In this document: positions 47,216 through 55,625 of the stretch, piece by piece
Position numbering within the stretch: the first letter of the stretch is position 1
Layout of the letters: every line of letters begins with the position of its first letter
Assembly (NCBI RefSeq): GCF_000577895.1
Contig: NZ_HG917868.1
Span: forward strand, 620,001 to 684,000
Source: Clostridium bornimense
GTDB taxonomy: Bacteria; Bacillota; Clostridia; Clostridiales; Clostridiaceae
DNA: 64,000 nucleotides
Direction of reading: 5' to 3'
Translations under genes and position numbers: made by a program
Notes under the pieces: model-generated
What the model saw: only the letters and a program-made list of their open reading frames with translations
The model's database searches: none
Told to the model about the DNA's origin: nothing

Positions 47216-49084
47216 TTGGCAGGTAATCGTTCATTTAAAGACTATGTGGCAGATAGGTTCTATAATGAAATATTTGCTGCTATACAAAGTTACACCACGG
47301 ATAACTACGATGATTTAGACTTAAGGCTATACAGGGTTCGGAATATTGGTGGCATAGAATTATCAGATATAGAAGTAAAGTTTGTATCTGTTAATGACTT
47401 ACCAGGTATGAAAATAGAATTTGATGTTGTTGTAGAAACTGAATTAGAAGTCCGTGAGTCAGACTATCATTATGATGAATCGGAAAATTGTAGGCAGTGG
47501 TTTATGCTGACATGTTCAGGAGATTTGGCTTGCAATTTAGATGACTTTACAATCTCTAGTGTAACTGAGTATACCAGTAAAAATAAGCAGCCCAAACCTA
47601 TGTCGGACTCTCTTGTCCCTATCATTCATAAGGAGCAACTTGAATCTGTCGCTACAGACTTTCTTCGCAGACATTACCCAGAAGCACTAAAAACCCCAAT
47701 GGCAATTGAACCACAAGTACTAGCAGAAAAAATGGGTCTTACAGTGGAAATGAGAGAAATTACAAAGGATTTCTCTGTTTTTGGACAGCTATACTTTCAT
47801 GATTGTGATGCAGTATTCTATGATGAAGACAGTGATGAAATGGTACAGACCCATGTAGATGCCAGAACTATCATAGTCGATCCAAAAGCGTTCTTCCTAC
47901 GTAATCTAGGATCGGTAAACAATACCATTGTCCATGAGTGTGTTCATTGGGATCAGCATAGAAAAGCATTTGAATTGGAGCGGCTTTATAACAGCAGCGT
48001 CACACGAATCAAGTGTCAGGTAGTTGGTGGCATAAAAGACAATAGCAGAGATGCAACTGATTGGATGGAATGGCAGGCAAATGCTCTCACTCCAAAGATA
48101 CAAATGCCACTTGCAATGTTTAAAACCCAAGCGTTTAAGTATATTAAGCAATTTCGTACGGAATTAGGAACGTCTGAACTTATAGATGTAATGGAGCCAG
48201 TTATTGACGCTTTGGCTACGTTTTTCTGTGTTTCTCGAACCGCAGCTAAAATCCGTATGATTGATGCCGGGTATGAGGAGGCAATTGGAACCTTTACTTA
48301 TATAGATGGTCGTTATGTCAAACCTCATAGGTTTAAGAAGGGTGCGCTTGAAAGAAATCAAACGTTCTCTATAAGTGCGGAGGATGCTGCCATCCAAAGC
48401 ATAACTAATCCTGAAATGGCAGCTTTAGTTGGAGATGGAAGTTATGTTTATGTAGATTCTCACTTTGTTTTAAATCATCCCAAATATTTAACACAGGATA
48501 TATTTGGACAGACTGTACTTACTGATTATGCACGAACCCATATGGAAGAGTGCTGTTTGGCTTTTAACTTATCAGTCAAGTCTGGATGTAAGGAAAGATA
48601 TTATACTGAATGTTTTCTCAACCGAGATAAGACATCAAATATTGATTTCGACATAAAATACTGTAACGGTTTTGAACACGCAACTCCAGAGAAGAAAGCA
48701 AAGATACTAGCTGATACACTGGCTGAAGAAACGCGGATCTATAATGAACTGCCAAATAGTTATACAAGCTCTCTTAAAATAGTGCGTGAATGGAAAAATG
48801 TAACTTATAAAGAATTAGCTGAACGAATACTGATTAATGAACGTACTATAAGACGAATCGTTAATGGTGAAGAGCCAGGTTCTATCAATTCCATAATCTT
48901 AATTTGCCTTGGACTTCATCTACCACCTAATATTAGTAGTCATATAATTCGCAATTCCCCCTTTTCGTTAAACTTCAATAACGATAGTCATATTTGGTAT
49001 AATTTTGCCCTGACTCACCTATATCCAAAATCGATGGATGAGATTAGAGCGTTTTTACAGGAACATGGTGCAGATCCATTATAA
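47216..49084 (+). CDS. ImmA/IrrE-type metallopeptidase with C-terminal HTH
   Basis: 622 residues starting at TTG 47216 after GGGGGGAG. N-terminal region of unknown fold (about 1-130); zinc peptidase domain with VHECVHWDQH (about 239-248, HExxH) as in ImmA/IrrE; cysteine-containing middle; C-terminal helix-turn-helix YKELAERILINERTIRRIV (about 532-550). ImmA relatives cut repressors of mobile elements after a signal. It begins 23 bases behind the McrC-like gene, so it may be co-transcribed and could cleave the control protein or an element repressor. It differs from its neighbours by a less AT-biased codon choice. Confidence 0.78.
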   Translation: MAGNRSFKDYVADRFYNEIFAAIQSYTTDNYDDLDLRLYRVRNIGGIELSDIEVKFVSVNDLPGMKIEFDVVVETELEVRESDYHYDESENCRQWFMLTCSGDLACNLDDFTISSVTEYTSKNKQPKPMSDSLVPIIHKEQLESVATDFLRRHYPEALKTPMAIEPQVLAEKMGLTVEMREITKDFSVFGQLYFHDCDAVFYDEDSDEMVQTHVDARTIIVDPKAFFLRNLGSVNNTIVHECVHWDQHRKAFELERLYNSSVTRIKCQVVGGIKDNSRDATDWMEWQANALTPKIQMPLAMFKTQAFKYIKQFRTELGTSELIDVMEPVIDALATFFCVSRTAAKIRMIDAGYEEAIGTFTYIDGRYVKPHRFKKGALERNQTFSISAEDAAIQSITNPEMAALVGDGSYVYVDSHFVLNHPKYLTQDIFGQTVLTDYARTHMEECCLAFNLSVKSGCKERYYTECFLNRDKTSNIDFDIKYCNGFEHATPEKKAKILADTLAEETRIYNELPNSYTSSLKIVREWKNVTYKELAERILINERTIRRIVNGEEPGSINSIILICLGLHLPPNISSHIIRNSPFSLNFNNDSHIWYNFALTHLYPKSMDEIRAFLQEHGADPL

Positions 49085-49101
49085 AATTTCAAAATATTTT
49101 T

Positions 49102-49132
49102 AAAAAAGCGGACACGGGATGTCCGTTTTTTT
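49102..49132 (+). terminator. Rho-independent terminator ending the restriction operon
   Basis: GCGGAC pairs with GTCCG around ACGGGAT, followed by seven T. A and T runs flank both sides. Confidence 0.8.
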
Positions 49133-49148
49133 AGCTGTTAGGCACATG

Positions 49149-49192
49149 AGCCATACATGAATCCTTTTAGGGGTTTGTGTATGGCTTTTTTT
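49149..49192 (+). terminator. Second tandem terminator
   Basis: AGCCATACA pairs with TGTATGGC and is followed by seven T. Two strong terminators in a row insulate the restriction operon from the prophage genes. Confidence 0.8.
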
Positions 49193-49300
49193 ATTGCTGT
49201 TTTTAGGTATTTATGTGGAGAAAAGCATCATTTTGAGCCTGAAATTACCGGGCATGAGGTGTCCGCCAAGGCTGTCCATTTCTACCTTACAATAATATTA

Positions 49301-49550
49301 GACGAAGGAAAGGTCCTTCGTAAGTAGCTAGATTAAGACCGTCCCTCGTCTACAAAAAAATATCGAATGCCTGATTTGCAATAAGGGCAGAGGATACATA
49401 TTGTTTCGCTCCAATCCGTAAGGATTGTTGCGGTGCAATAGAAGTACCTTACCTTATTGCGCTCATTTTCAGGATAAAAAGGTCTGTGTACTTCTGGTAC
49501 AGGCCTATTTTTGTATCCTTTGCCGCCAATGCAATCCGGCGGAAAGGATG
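49301..49550 (+). promoter_or_regulatory. Structured leader before the first prophage gene
   Basis: At least four stems: ACGAAGGA/TCCTTCGT (49302-49321); GCAATAAGG (49378-49386) closed by CCTTATTGC (49452-49460) around an inner CAATCC-GTAA-GGATTG; a terminator-like AGGTCTGTGTAC/GTACAGGCCT with ATTTTT (49476-49512); and ATCCTTTGCCGCC/GGCGGAAAGGAT (49515-49549), which hides the ribosome site GGAAAGG of the gene at 49555. The order suggests premature termination plus translation control. Confidence 0.5.
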
Positions 49551-49554
49551 CAAA

Positions 49555-50088
49555 ATGAAAATTAGAATTCAGCACGAAAACAAATCTATCTATCTGGAGG
49601 TACCAGACGAGGACTTTACCTTAATGATTGAGGCGGATTATGAGGACAGGCTATCTCCTGCAGAGGACAAAGAAATTGTGGTTCGGCGTTCTCCACAGGA
49701 GATAATGGACGAACGTTTCAACAAGCCGGAGTACAATAACTGGCATAAATTTGACAGACACAGAGGTATGCCAAAGAAACCATTCCGTAAGGATGACCAA
49801 GAGGTTGATGAAACCGACCATATGGACTACTTCCCTGACTACTCAGATGAAATGGCTAGAGAGAAAAAAGAAGAGTATGAGCATATCTGTGAAATTATTC
49901 GCAAGGCTCTCAAGAAAAAACAAGCGGAGCTACTGATAGCTATAGTCTTGGATGGTGTTTCGGTAACGGAGTATGCAGAACGTGAGGGAGTAAGTGTAAG
50001 TGCCATTTCACACCGCTTAGATACAGCTAAGAAGAATTTCAAAAAAATCTATCCAAAATCCTCAACTTTCCCCTCTTGCCACGGCTAA
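49555..50088 (+). CDS. Sigma-factor-like phage regulator
   Basis: 177 residues from ATG 49555. A variable acidic N-terminal half is followed by a C-terminal helix-turn-helix (IVLDGVSVTEYAEREGVSVSAISHRLDTAKKNF) like region 4 of sigma-70 proteins. Similar short proteins open the early region of many Firmicute prophages and conjugative elements. It probably steers transcription of element genes. Its ribosome site lies within a strong hairpin. Its last codons overlap a 45-base motif that recurs at 54358. Confidence 0.65.
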   Translation: MKIRIQHENKSIYLEVPDEDFTLMIEADYEDRLSPAEDKEIVVRRSPQEIMDERFNKPEYNNWHKFDRHRGMPKKPFRKDDQEVDETDHMDYFPDYSDEMAREKKEEYEHICEIIRKALKKKQAELLIAIVLDGVSVTEYAEREGVSVSAISHRLDTAKKNFKKIYPKSSTFPSCHG

Positions 50089-50099
50089 TAGTTAGAGGG
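50055..50099 (+). repeat. 45-base motif, copy 1
   Basis: Starts AAAATCCTCAAC and ends TAGAGGG; equal in length to the motif at 54358-54402, with 33 of 45 positions identical on hand alignment. CCCTCT and AGAGGG can pair. It spans the end of the sigma-like gene and the leader of the next. Confidence 0.5.
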
Positions 50100-50133
50100 C
50101 AATACATAAACGCTCTCGGAAAGAGGTGAATAC

Positions 50134-50352
50134 ATGAAGCACAACTTGAAAATCAGTGTTTCAAAAAAACCACAGACTGGCGGGATTGTTTCCTGTCGAA
50201 ACGTCACCATTAGGGAGCGTTTCCTTCGTTTTTTACTTGGTGATAAGCAGAAACTGACCATCCTTGTTCCGGGTGACACCGTACAGGAACTCGCCATCAG
50301 TGAGATTAAGGAAGGAGGAATAAACCATGAGCAAGATCAAGCTACTTCTTGA
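50134..50352 (+). CDS. Small phage protein of unknown function
   Basis: 72 residues from ATG 50134 after AAAGAGGTG. Basic N-terminal half (KISVSKKPQTGG) and VTIRERFLRFLLGDKQK; no known motif. It overlaps the start of the next gene by 26 bases, which supports translation coupling and makes it a real gene. Such small proteins occur in this spot of related early regions. Confidence 0.6.
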   Translation: MKHNLKISVSKKPQTGGIVSCRNVTIRERFLRFLLGDKQKLTILVPGDTVQELAISEIKEGGINHEQDQATS

Positions 50353-50650
50353 TGTGGTTTCCGATATGCGCTCTTTGGCAGACAGCATACAAGCGGTTGC
50401 TGATGTAATGGCGGGCAATGAACCTGTCGAAATAAAAGAACCAACTTCAACTGTAAAAGAACCTGAACCAAATAAAAAGGAAATCACTCTGGAGGAAGTC
50501 AGAGCAAAACTCGCTGAAAAGAGTCAAGTCGGTCTTACTGCCCAAGTAAGAGAAATAATCCAAAAATACGGTGGCTCTAAATTAAGCGAAGTGGACCCAA
50601 AACATTATGCAGATATGTTAAAAGATGCGGAGGTACTTGGGAATGAGTGA
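50327..50650 (+). CDS. Small phage protein of unknown function
   Basis: 107 residues, ATG 50327 after AAGGAGGAAT. The first 35 residues look helical, the middle is rich in Glu/Lys/Pro (a linker), and the last 45 (LEEVRAKLAEK, VREIIQKYGGSKLSEVDPKHY) look like a compact helical domain similar to the C-terminal part of some replication-linked proteins. It overlaps the nuclease gene that follows. Function unknown; its position suggests a role in replication or recombination. Confidence 0.6.
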   Translation: MSKIKLLLDVVSDMRSLADSIQAVADVMAGNEPVEIKEPTSTVKEPEPNKKEITLEEVRAKLAEKSQVGLTAQVREIIQKYGGSKLSEVDPKHYADMLKDAEVLGNE

Positions 50651-51791
50651 TCATGCAGTTCTTTCCGCATCAGGCGCCCATAGGTGGCTGAATTGCCTTC
50701 CGTCTGCACGATTGGAACTGGAGTTTGTAAATAACGAATCCAGTGCAGCTGCCGAAGGCACCGCCGCCCATGCTCTCTGCGAACATAAACTCAAAAAAGC
50801 ACTTCATATGAGAAGTAAGCGTCCTGTCTCAGTTTATAACTCCGATGAGATGGAAGAACACAGTGATGCATATGTGGAATTTGTAATGGAGCAGTTGGAG
50901 CTGGCAAAGCAGAGCTGCACAGACCCTTTAATACTAATCGAACAGCGTCTTGATTTTTCTTGCTATGTTCCACAGGGATTTGGAACCGGTGACTGCATCA
51001 TTATTGCCGATAAGAAACTTCACATTATCGATTTCAAGTATGGCATGGGAGTATTGGTAGATGCGGTGGACAATCCACAGATGAAGTTGTACGCACTGGG
51101 TGCTTTAGAAATTTACGATAGTTTGTACGACATCGAGGAAGTTTCCATGACCATTTTCCAGCCACGCAGAGAGAATGTCAGCACATGGACAATACGGGTA
51201 GAGGATCTGAAAGATTGGGCAGAAAAAGAACTAAAACCAAGGGCTAAAAAAGCTTATGACGGTGAAGGTGAATATCTTCCGGGTGAGTGGTGTACTTTCT
51301 GTCGAGCGGCAGTTAAATGCCGTGCTAGGGCCGAGGAAAAACTGAAATTGGCACAATCGGAATTCAAGCTACCCCCACTACTTACGGACTCTGAAATCGA
51401 GGAAGTTCTATCTAAACTGTCCGATCTTACGAAGTGGGCAAATGAAATCATTGCTTATGCCACCGATGCAGCTGTTAATCACGGTAAAGAGTGGCATGGT
51501 TTTAAGGTTGTTGAGGGCAGATCTGTCCGCAAATTCAAGGATGAAGATGCTGTGGCTGAAGTAGCCAAAGCAAACGGTTATAAAGATATCTTTCGTCAGA
51601 GTCTCATCACTCTTACGGAAATGGAAAGGCTGATGGGCAAATCAAAATTTGAGAAGATACTCGGTGATCTTATATACAAGCCACCGGGAAAGCCGACTCT
51701 GGTCCCGCTATCGGATAAGCGTCCGGCTATGAACGTATCTAATGCAAAAAACGAATTTAACGAAATAACGGAGGAATGTGAATATGAATAA
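50643..51791 (+). CDS. RecB/Cas4-like nuclease, DUF2800 family
   Basis: 382 residues from ATG 50643. The PD-(D/E)xK core reads GTGDCIII and then LHIIDFKYG (about 119-137), and a cysteine set WCTFCRAAVKC near residue 218, with an upstream cysteine, may hold an iron-sulfur cluster as in AddB/Cas4 nucleases. The family is common in Firmicute prophages next to a single-strand binding protein and family A polymerase, as here. Likely role: end resection in phage recombination or replication. Confidence 0.82.
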   Translation: MSDHAVLSASGAHRWLNCLPSARLELEFVNNESSAAAEGTAAHALCEHKLKKALHMRSKRPVSVYNSDEMEEHSDAYVEFVMEQLELAKQSCTDPLILIEQRLDFSCYVPQGFGTGDCIIIADKKLHIIDFKYGMGVLVDAVDNPQMKLYALGALEIYDSLYDIEEVSMTIFQPRRENVSTWTIRVEDLKDWAEKELKPRAKKAYDGEGEYLPGEWCTFCRAAVKCRARAEEKLKLAQSEFKLPPLLTDSEIEEVLSKLSDLTKWANEIIAYATDAAVNHGKEWHGFKVVEGRSVRKFKDEDAVAEVAKANGYKDIFRQSLITLTEMERLMGKSKFEKILGDLIYKPPGKPTLVPLSDKRPAMNVSNAKNEFNEITEECEYE

Positions 51792-52332
51792 TAAAAACAG
51801 AACGAAGGTTATTACTGGTGTAAACACACGTCTCAGCTACTTTCATGGCTGGGAACCGGTATCCATCAATGGTGGGGCAGAAAAGTATAGTGTATCGGTA
51901 TTGATTCCTAAATCGGATAAGGAAACCATTAATGCCATCAATGCAGCAGTTGATGCAGCTATTGAAGAGGGCATTGCAAAGTTTGGCGGTAAAAAACCAA
52001 ATAAGGCTGCTATCAAGCTGCCGCTTCGAGATGGTGATGTAGAACGAGATGATGAGGCTTATAAAGGACATTATTTTGTAAATGCCAACAGCACTACTCC
52101 GCCTCAGATTGTAGATAAAGCAGTCAAGCCTATTCTGGATCGCAATGAGGTATACAGTGGTTGCTATGCAAGAGTGTCACTTAATTTCTATGCTTTCAAT
52201 TCTAATGGGAACAAGGGTGTGGCCTGCGGACTTGGTAACATCCAGAAGATTAGAGACGGAGAGCCTTTAGGCAGCAGAACCACAGCGGCTGATGATTTCA
52301 CCACAATTGAAGATGATGATTTCCTAGCATAA
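51784..52332 (+). CDS. Phage single-stranded DNA-binding protein, DUF2815/Enc34 type
   Basis: 182 residues from ATG 51784 with GGAGGAAT upstream. It shows NTRLSYFHGWEPVS, GGAEKYSVSVLIPKSDKET and YSGCYARVSLNFYAF, features of the DUF2815 family, whose Enc34 phage member binds single-stranded DNA with an OB-like fold. The acidic C-terminal tail (TTIEDDDFL) is typical of SSB proteins and would contact partners. It sits between the nuclease and the polymerase as part of the replication set. Confidence 0.82.
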   Translation: MNNKNRTKVITGVNTRLSYFHGWEPVSINGGAEKYSVSVLIPKSDKETINAINAAVDAAIEEGIAKFGGKKPNKAAIKLPLRDGDVERDDEAYKGHYFVNANSTTPPQIVDKAVKPILDRNEVYSGCYARVSLNFYAFNSNGNKGVACGLGNIQKIRDGEPLGSRTTAADDFTTIEDDDFLA

Positions 52333-52349
52333 CAGCTAAAGTATGAATA

Positions 52350-52390
52350 CAAACGGGGTGGTGGAAGTTGTTCTTCTGTCACCTCGTTTG
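52350..52390 (+). promoter_or_regulatory. Hairpin in the polymerase leader
   Basis: CAAACGGGGTG pairs with CACCTCGTTTG (one G-U pair) across 19 bases, 20 bases before the polymerase ATG. No T tract follows, so it is not a terminator; it could moderate translation or protect the mRNA. Confidence 0.45.
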
Positions 52391-52410
52391 CATTGGAAAG
52401 GGTGTAATAC

Positions 52411-54345
52411 ATGAATTCTATATCTATTGATATTGAGACATTTAGTAGTGCCAATCTTCAAAAATGTGGAGTCTACCGTTATGCCGAGAGTGATGATTTT
52501 GAAATTCTATTGTTTGGTTATTCGGTTGATGGCGGTGCAGTTCAGGTGGTTGATCTTGCCTGCGGAGAGAAAATCCCAAAAGAAATAATCAATGCTCTTA
52601 TGGATAATTCCGTTACCAAATGGGCCTTTAATGCTATGTTTGAGCGTGTTTGCCTATCAAAATGGCTTAACCTTACTGATTATCTTGACCCTACATCCTG
52701 GAAATGTTCAATGATATGGTCGGCTTATATGGGACTTCCACTTTCACTTGAGGGCGTCGGTGCAGTCTTAGGATTGGAAAAACAAAAATTGACGGAAGGC
52801 AAAGACCTCATTAAATATTTCTGTACACCTTGCTCCCCTACTAAATCAAACGGAGGACGAGTTCGTAATTTGCCAAAACACGACATGGATAAATGGGAGC
52901 GATTTAAAGCATATAACCTCCGTGATGTGGAAGCCGAGATGTCAATACAGCAGAGACTATCTAAATTCCCGCTTCCAGAGAATATATGGTCAGAATATCA
53001 TCTTGACCAGAAAATCAATGATCGTGGTATCGCTATAGACATGGCTTTTGTAAAACAAGCCGTCAAGATGGATGAAAAGTCGCGGGAAAAGCTAATGGCT
53101 TTAATGCAGGATATAACTAATTTGGAGAATCCAAACTCTGTACAACAAATGAAAGAATGGCTTGCTGATAACGGATTGGAAACAGATAGTCTTGGTAAAA
53201 AAGCAGTTGTTGAGATGTTAAAGACAGCACCTGAACCACTAGGCACCGTTTTGGAACTTCGTCAGCAGCTTGCAAAATCATCGGTGAAAAAATATACGGC
53301 AATGGAGAATGCGGTATGCAAAGATGGTCGTGCAAGAGGAATGTTTCAGTTTTATGGAGCAAACAGAACTGGTAGGTTTTCGGGCAGGCTTATTCAACTA
53401 CAAAATCTCCCTCAAAACCATATGCCTGATTTGGAACAGGCTCGTGCTTTAGTTCGTAGCGGAAACTTTGATGCTCTTACCTTACTTTATGATTCTATCC
53501 CGGAAGTACTGTCGGAACTTATCCGAACTGCTTTTATTCCACAGGAGGGCATGAAGTTTATAGTTGCAGATTTTTCAGCGATTGAAGCTCGCGTTATCGC
53601 CTGGCTTGCGGGAGAGAAATGGAGAATAGATGTATTCCAAAATGGCGGTGATATTTACTGTGCAAGTGCATCTCAGATGTTTAATGTACCTGTGGAGAAA
53701 AACGGTGTTAATGGACATCTTCGTCAGAAGGGAAAAATTGCTGAATTAGCCCTAGGTTACGGTGGATCTGTTGGAGCACTGAAATCAATGGGTGCCTTGG
53801 AGATGGGAATTGAAGAAGAGGAACTTCAACCTCTTGTAACGGCTTGGAGACAATCCAATCCCAATATTACAAAATTATGGTGGGATGTTGACCGTGCTGT
53901 AAAAACCTGCGTTAAGCAGAAAACTCCTACAGAAACACATGGTATTGAATTTATATATCAAAGTGGGATGCTCTTTATTGTCCTTCCTTCCGGCAGACAG
54001 CTTTCCTATGTAAAACCTCGTATGGGAGAGAATGTATTTGGTGGTGAGTCAATTACTTATGAAGGGGTTGGTGGGACAAAGAAATGGGAAAGAATCGAAA
54101 GCTATGGACCAAAATTTGTAGAGAATATTGTTCAGGCAATCAGTCGGGACATTTTGTGTCATGCCATGCAGACGTTAAAGAATTGTTCCATTGTAGCTCA
54201 TGTACACGATGAAATTATAATCGAAGCGGATATGAGGATGTCACTTTCTACTATTTGTGAACAAATGGCTAGGACACCAACATGGGCAAATGGCCTGTTA
54301 CTTAGTGCTGATGGCTATGAGTGTCAGTTTTATCAAAAAGATTAA
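52411..54345 (+). CDS. Family A DNA polymerase, phage type
   Basis: 644 residues. An N-terminal 3'-5' exonuclease domain starts SISIDIETFS with the metal-binding Asp and Glu; the polymerase domain has GRFSGRLIQLQNLP (about 325), motif A DFSAIEARVIAW (about 387), motif B KIAELALGYGGS and motif C HVHDEIIIEAD (about 596). It lacks the 5' nuclease domain of bacterial Pol I. It would copy phage DNA together with the primase-helicase at 55622. GGAAAGGGTG precedes ATG 52411. Confidence 0.94.
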   Translation: MNSISIDIETFSSANLQKCGVYRYAESDDFEILLFGYSVDGGAVQVVDLACGEKIPKEIINALMDNSVTKWAFNAMFERVCLSKWLNLTDYLDPTSWKCSMIWSAYMGLPLSLEGVGAVLGLEKQKLTEGKDLIKYFCTPCSPTKSNGGRVRNLPKHDMDKWERFKAYNLRDVEAEMSIQQRLSKFPLPENIWSEYHLDQKINDRGIAIDMAFVKQAVKMDEKSREKLMALMQDITNLENPNSVQQMKEWLADNGLETDSLGKKAVVEMLKTAPEPLGTVLELRQQLAKSSVKKYTAMENAVCKDGRARGMFQFYGANRTGRFSGRLIQLQNLPQNHMPDLEQARALVRSGNFDALTLLYDSIPEVLSELIRTAFIPQEGMKFIVADFSAIEARVIAWLAGEKWRIDVFQNGGDIYCASASQMFNVPVEKNGVNGHLRQKGKIAELALGYGGSVGALKSMGALEMGIEEEELQPLVTAWRQSNPNITKLWWDVDRAVKTCVKQKTPTETHGIEFIYQSGMLFIVLPSGRQLSYVKPRMGENVFGGESITYEGVGGTKKWERIESYGPKFVENIVQAISRDILCHAMQTLKNCSIVAHVHDEIIIEADMRMSLSTICEQMARTPTWANGLLLSADGYECQFYQKD

Positions 54346-54357
54346 ATATATTTTTTC

Positions 54358-54402
54358 AAAATCCTCAACATTCATTACCTCCTGTGGCTATTAGGTAGAG
54401 GG
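54358..54402 (+). repeat. 45-base motif, copy 2
   Basis: Begins AAAATCCTCAAC and ends TAGAGGG like the motif at 50055, and is continued here by a small hairpin AGAGG-GGTTT-CCTCT. It lies in the gap before the antirepressor gene, so both copies sit just upstream of a new gene block. Confidence 0.5.
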
Positions 54403-54438
54403 GTTTCCTCTCTGACTATATTACAGGAGGTAATTCGT

Positions 54439-55191
54439 ATGGACGAATTAGTAAGAATCAATTATGAAAATGACCGCCCCACAGTGCTTGGCCGTGATTT
54501 GCATGCAGTTTTGGAAGTGAAAACACCCTATGATAAATGGTTTCCAAGAATGTGTGAGTATGGATTTGTGGAGGGTACGGACTTTTCGACATTTCTGTCG
54601 GAAAGTACAGGTGGAAGACCAGCTGTTGACCACCAAATAACAATTGATATGGCAAAAGAGCTATGCATGATACAGCGTACTCCAAAAGGCAAAGAGTGTC
54701 GCCAATACTTTCTTGAAATAGAAAGAAGATGGAATTCACCAGAGGCAATCATGGCAAGGGCACTTCAGATTGCCAATCAACAGCTAACTCAAGTAAGGAA
54801 ACAAAATAAATTACTTGAAGGTACGATTGCTGTTCAGAATCAGCAGATTGCGGAAATGAAACCGAAAGTCTCCTATTATGATGTAGTTCTAAATTGCAAA
54901 GACCTCATTTCTACATCAGCAATTGCCAAAGATTACGGCAAGTCAGCTATTTGGATGAACCGCTATCTTAATAAAAAGGGCATCCAGTTTAAACAAGGTG
55001 GTATCTGGCTTTTATATCAGAAGTATGCAGAAAAAGGCTATACCAGCACCAAGACACATAGCTACATCGGTAGTAACGGTGAACTGCATACAAAAGTCCA
55101 TACATATTGGACTCAAAAAGGCAGACTCTTCATTTACGAACTGTTGAAGGCAGATGGTATTTTGCCGCAGATAGAAATGGAGGGTGTGTAA
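54439..55191 (+). CDS. Phage antirepressor (AntA plus KilA-C domains)
   Basis: 250 residues from ATG 54439 after CAGGAGGTAA. The N-terminal AntA/B-type domain (LHAVLEVKTPYDKWFPRM, DHQITIDMAKELCM) is followed by a coiled-coil-like stretch (about 105-140) and a C-terminal KilAC domain (ISTSAIAKDYGKSA, WTQKGRLFIYELL). Such proteins bind and neutralise phage repressors or switch gene expression on induction. Its stop overlaps the next start by one base (TAATG). Confidence 0.87.
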   Translation: MDELVRINYENDRPTVLGRDLHAVLEVKTPYDKWFPRMCEYGFVEGTDFSTFLSESTGGRPAVDHQITIDMAKELCMIQRTPKGKECRQYFLEIERRWNSPEAIMARALQIANQQLTQVRKQNKLLEGTIAVQNQQIAEMKPKVSYYDVVLNCKDLISTSAIAKDYGKSAIWMNRYLNKKGIQFKQGGIWLLYQKYAEKGYTSTKTHSYIGSNGELHTKVHTYWTQKGRLFIYELLKADGILPQIEMEGV

Positions 55192-55625
55192 TGGGAATTG
55201 ATAAATTCAATCATGAAGGATACCATGACCCAACTCCCCATGAGGCACTGACCAACATAATAAGAAAGAAAAAGGCAGAGAAAAAATCTGCCTTTAAGCC
55301 GCTTGTATATATTTGTTCTCCCTATTCCGGTGATGTAGAAGGAAACGTTAAAAAGGCTCGCAGTTTTTGCAGGTTTGCATTAGACCAAAACTGTATTCCG
55401 ATTGCTCCCCACCTTATGTTTCCACAGTTTTTGGATGATGAAAATCCAGAGGAACGGGAACTTGCCATATTTATGGACATCGTGCTTATGGGCAAATGCT
55501 CCGAGGTTTGGGTGCTAGGCAATACCATCTCAAGCGGGATGGCAAGGGAGATTGAAGTAGCCAAGAAACGCAGACAAACGGTCAGGTATTTTAGTCCAGA
55601 GCATGAGGAGGTCGAAAGCTTATGA
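55191..55625 (+). CDS. Nucleoside 2-deoxyribosyltransferase-like protein (DUF4406 type)
   Basis: 144 residues from ATG 55191. After a basic N-terminal stretch, PLVYICSPYSGD (about 38-49), PIAPHLMFPQFLDD, MGKCSEVWVLGNTISSGM and EIEVAKKR follow the fold of small Rossmann-like nucleoside deoxyribosyltransferase relatives. In phages these are thought to act on nucleotides or modified bases, but the substrate is unknown. The gene overlaps the next by four bases (ATGA). Confidence 0.75.
   Translation: MGIDKFNHEGYHDPTPHEALTNIIRKKKAEKKSAFKPLVYICSPYSGDVEGNVKKARSFCRFALDQNCIPIAPHLMFPQFLDDENPEERELAIFMDIVLMGKCSEVWVLGNTISSGMAREIEVAKKRRQTVRYFSPEHEEVESL

Noticed and set aside
49333..49575. Minus-strand reading frame with ILCPYCKSGIR, reminiscent of small cysteine-rich proteins of mobile elements
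   Set aside because: It lacks the second cysteine pair and a plausible start, overlaps the next gene's start, and the same bases form conserved-looking stems. A decayed gene is possible but cannot be supported.
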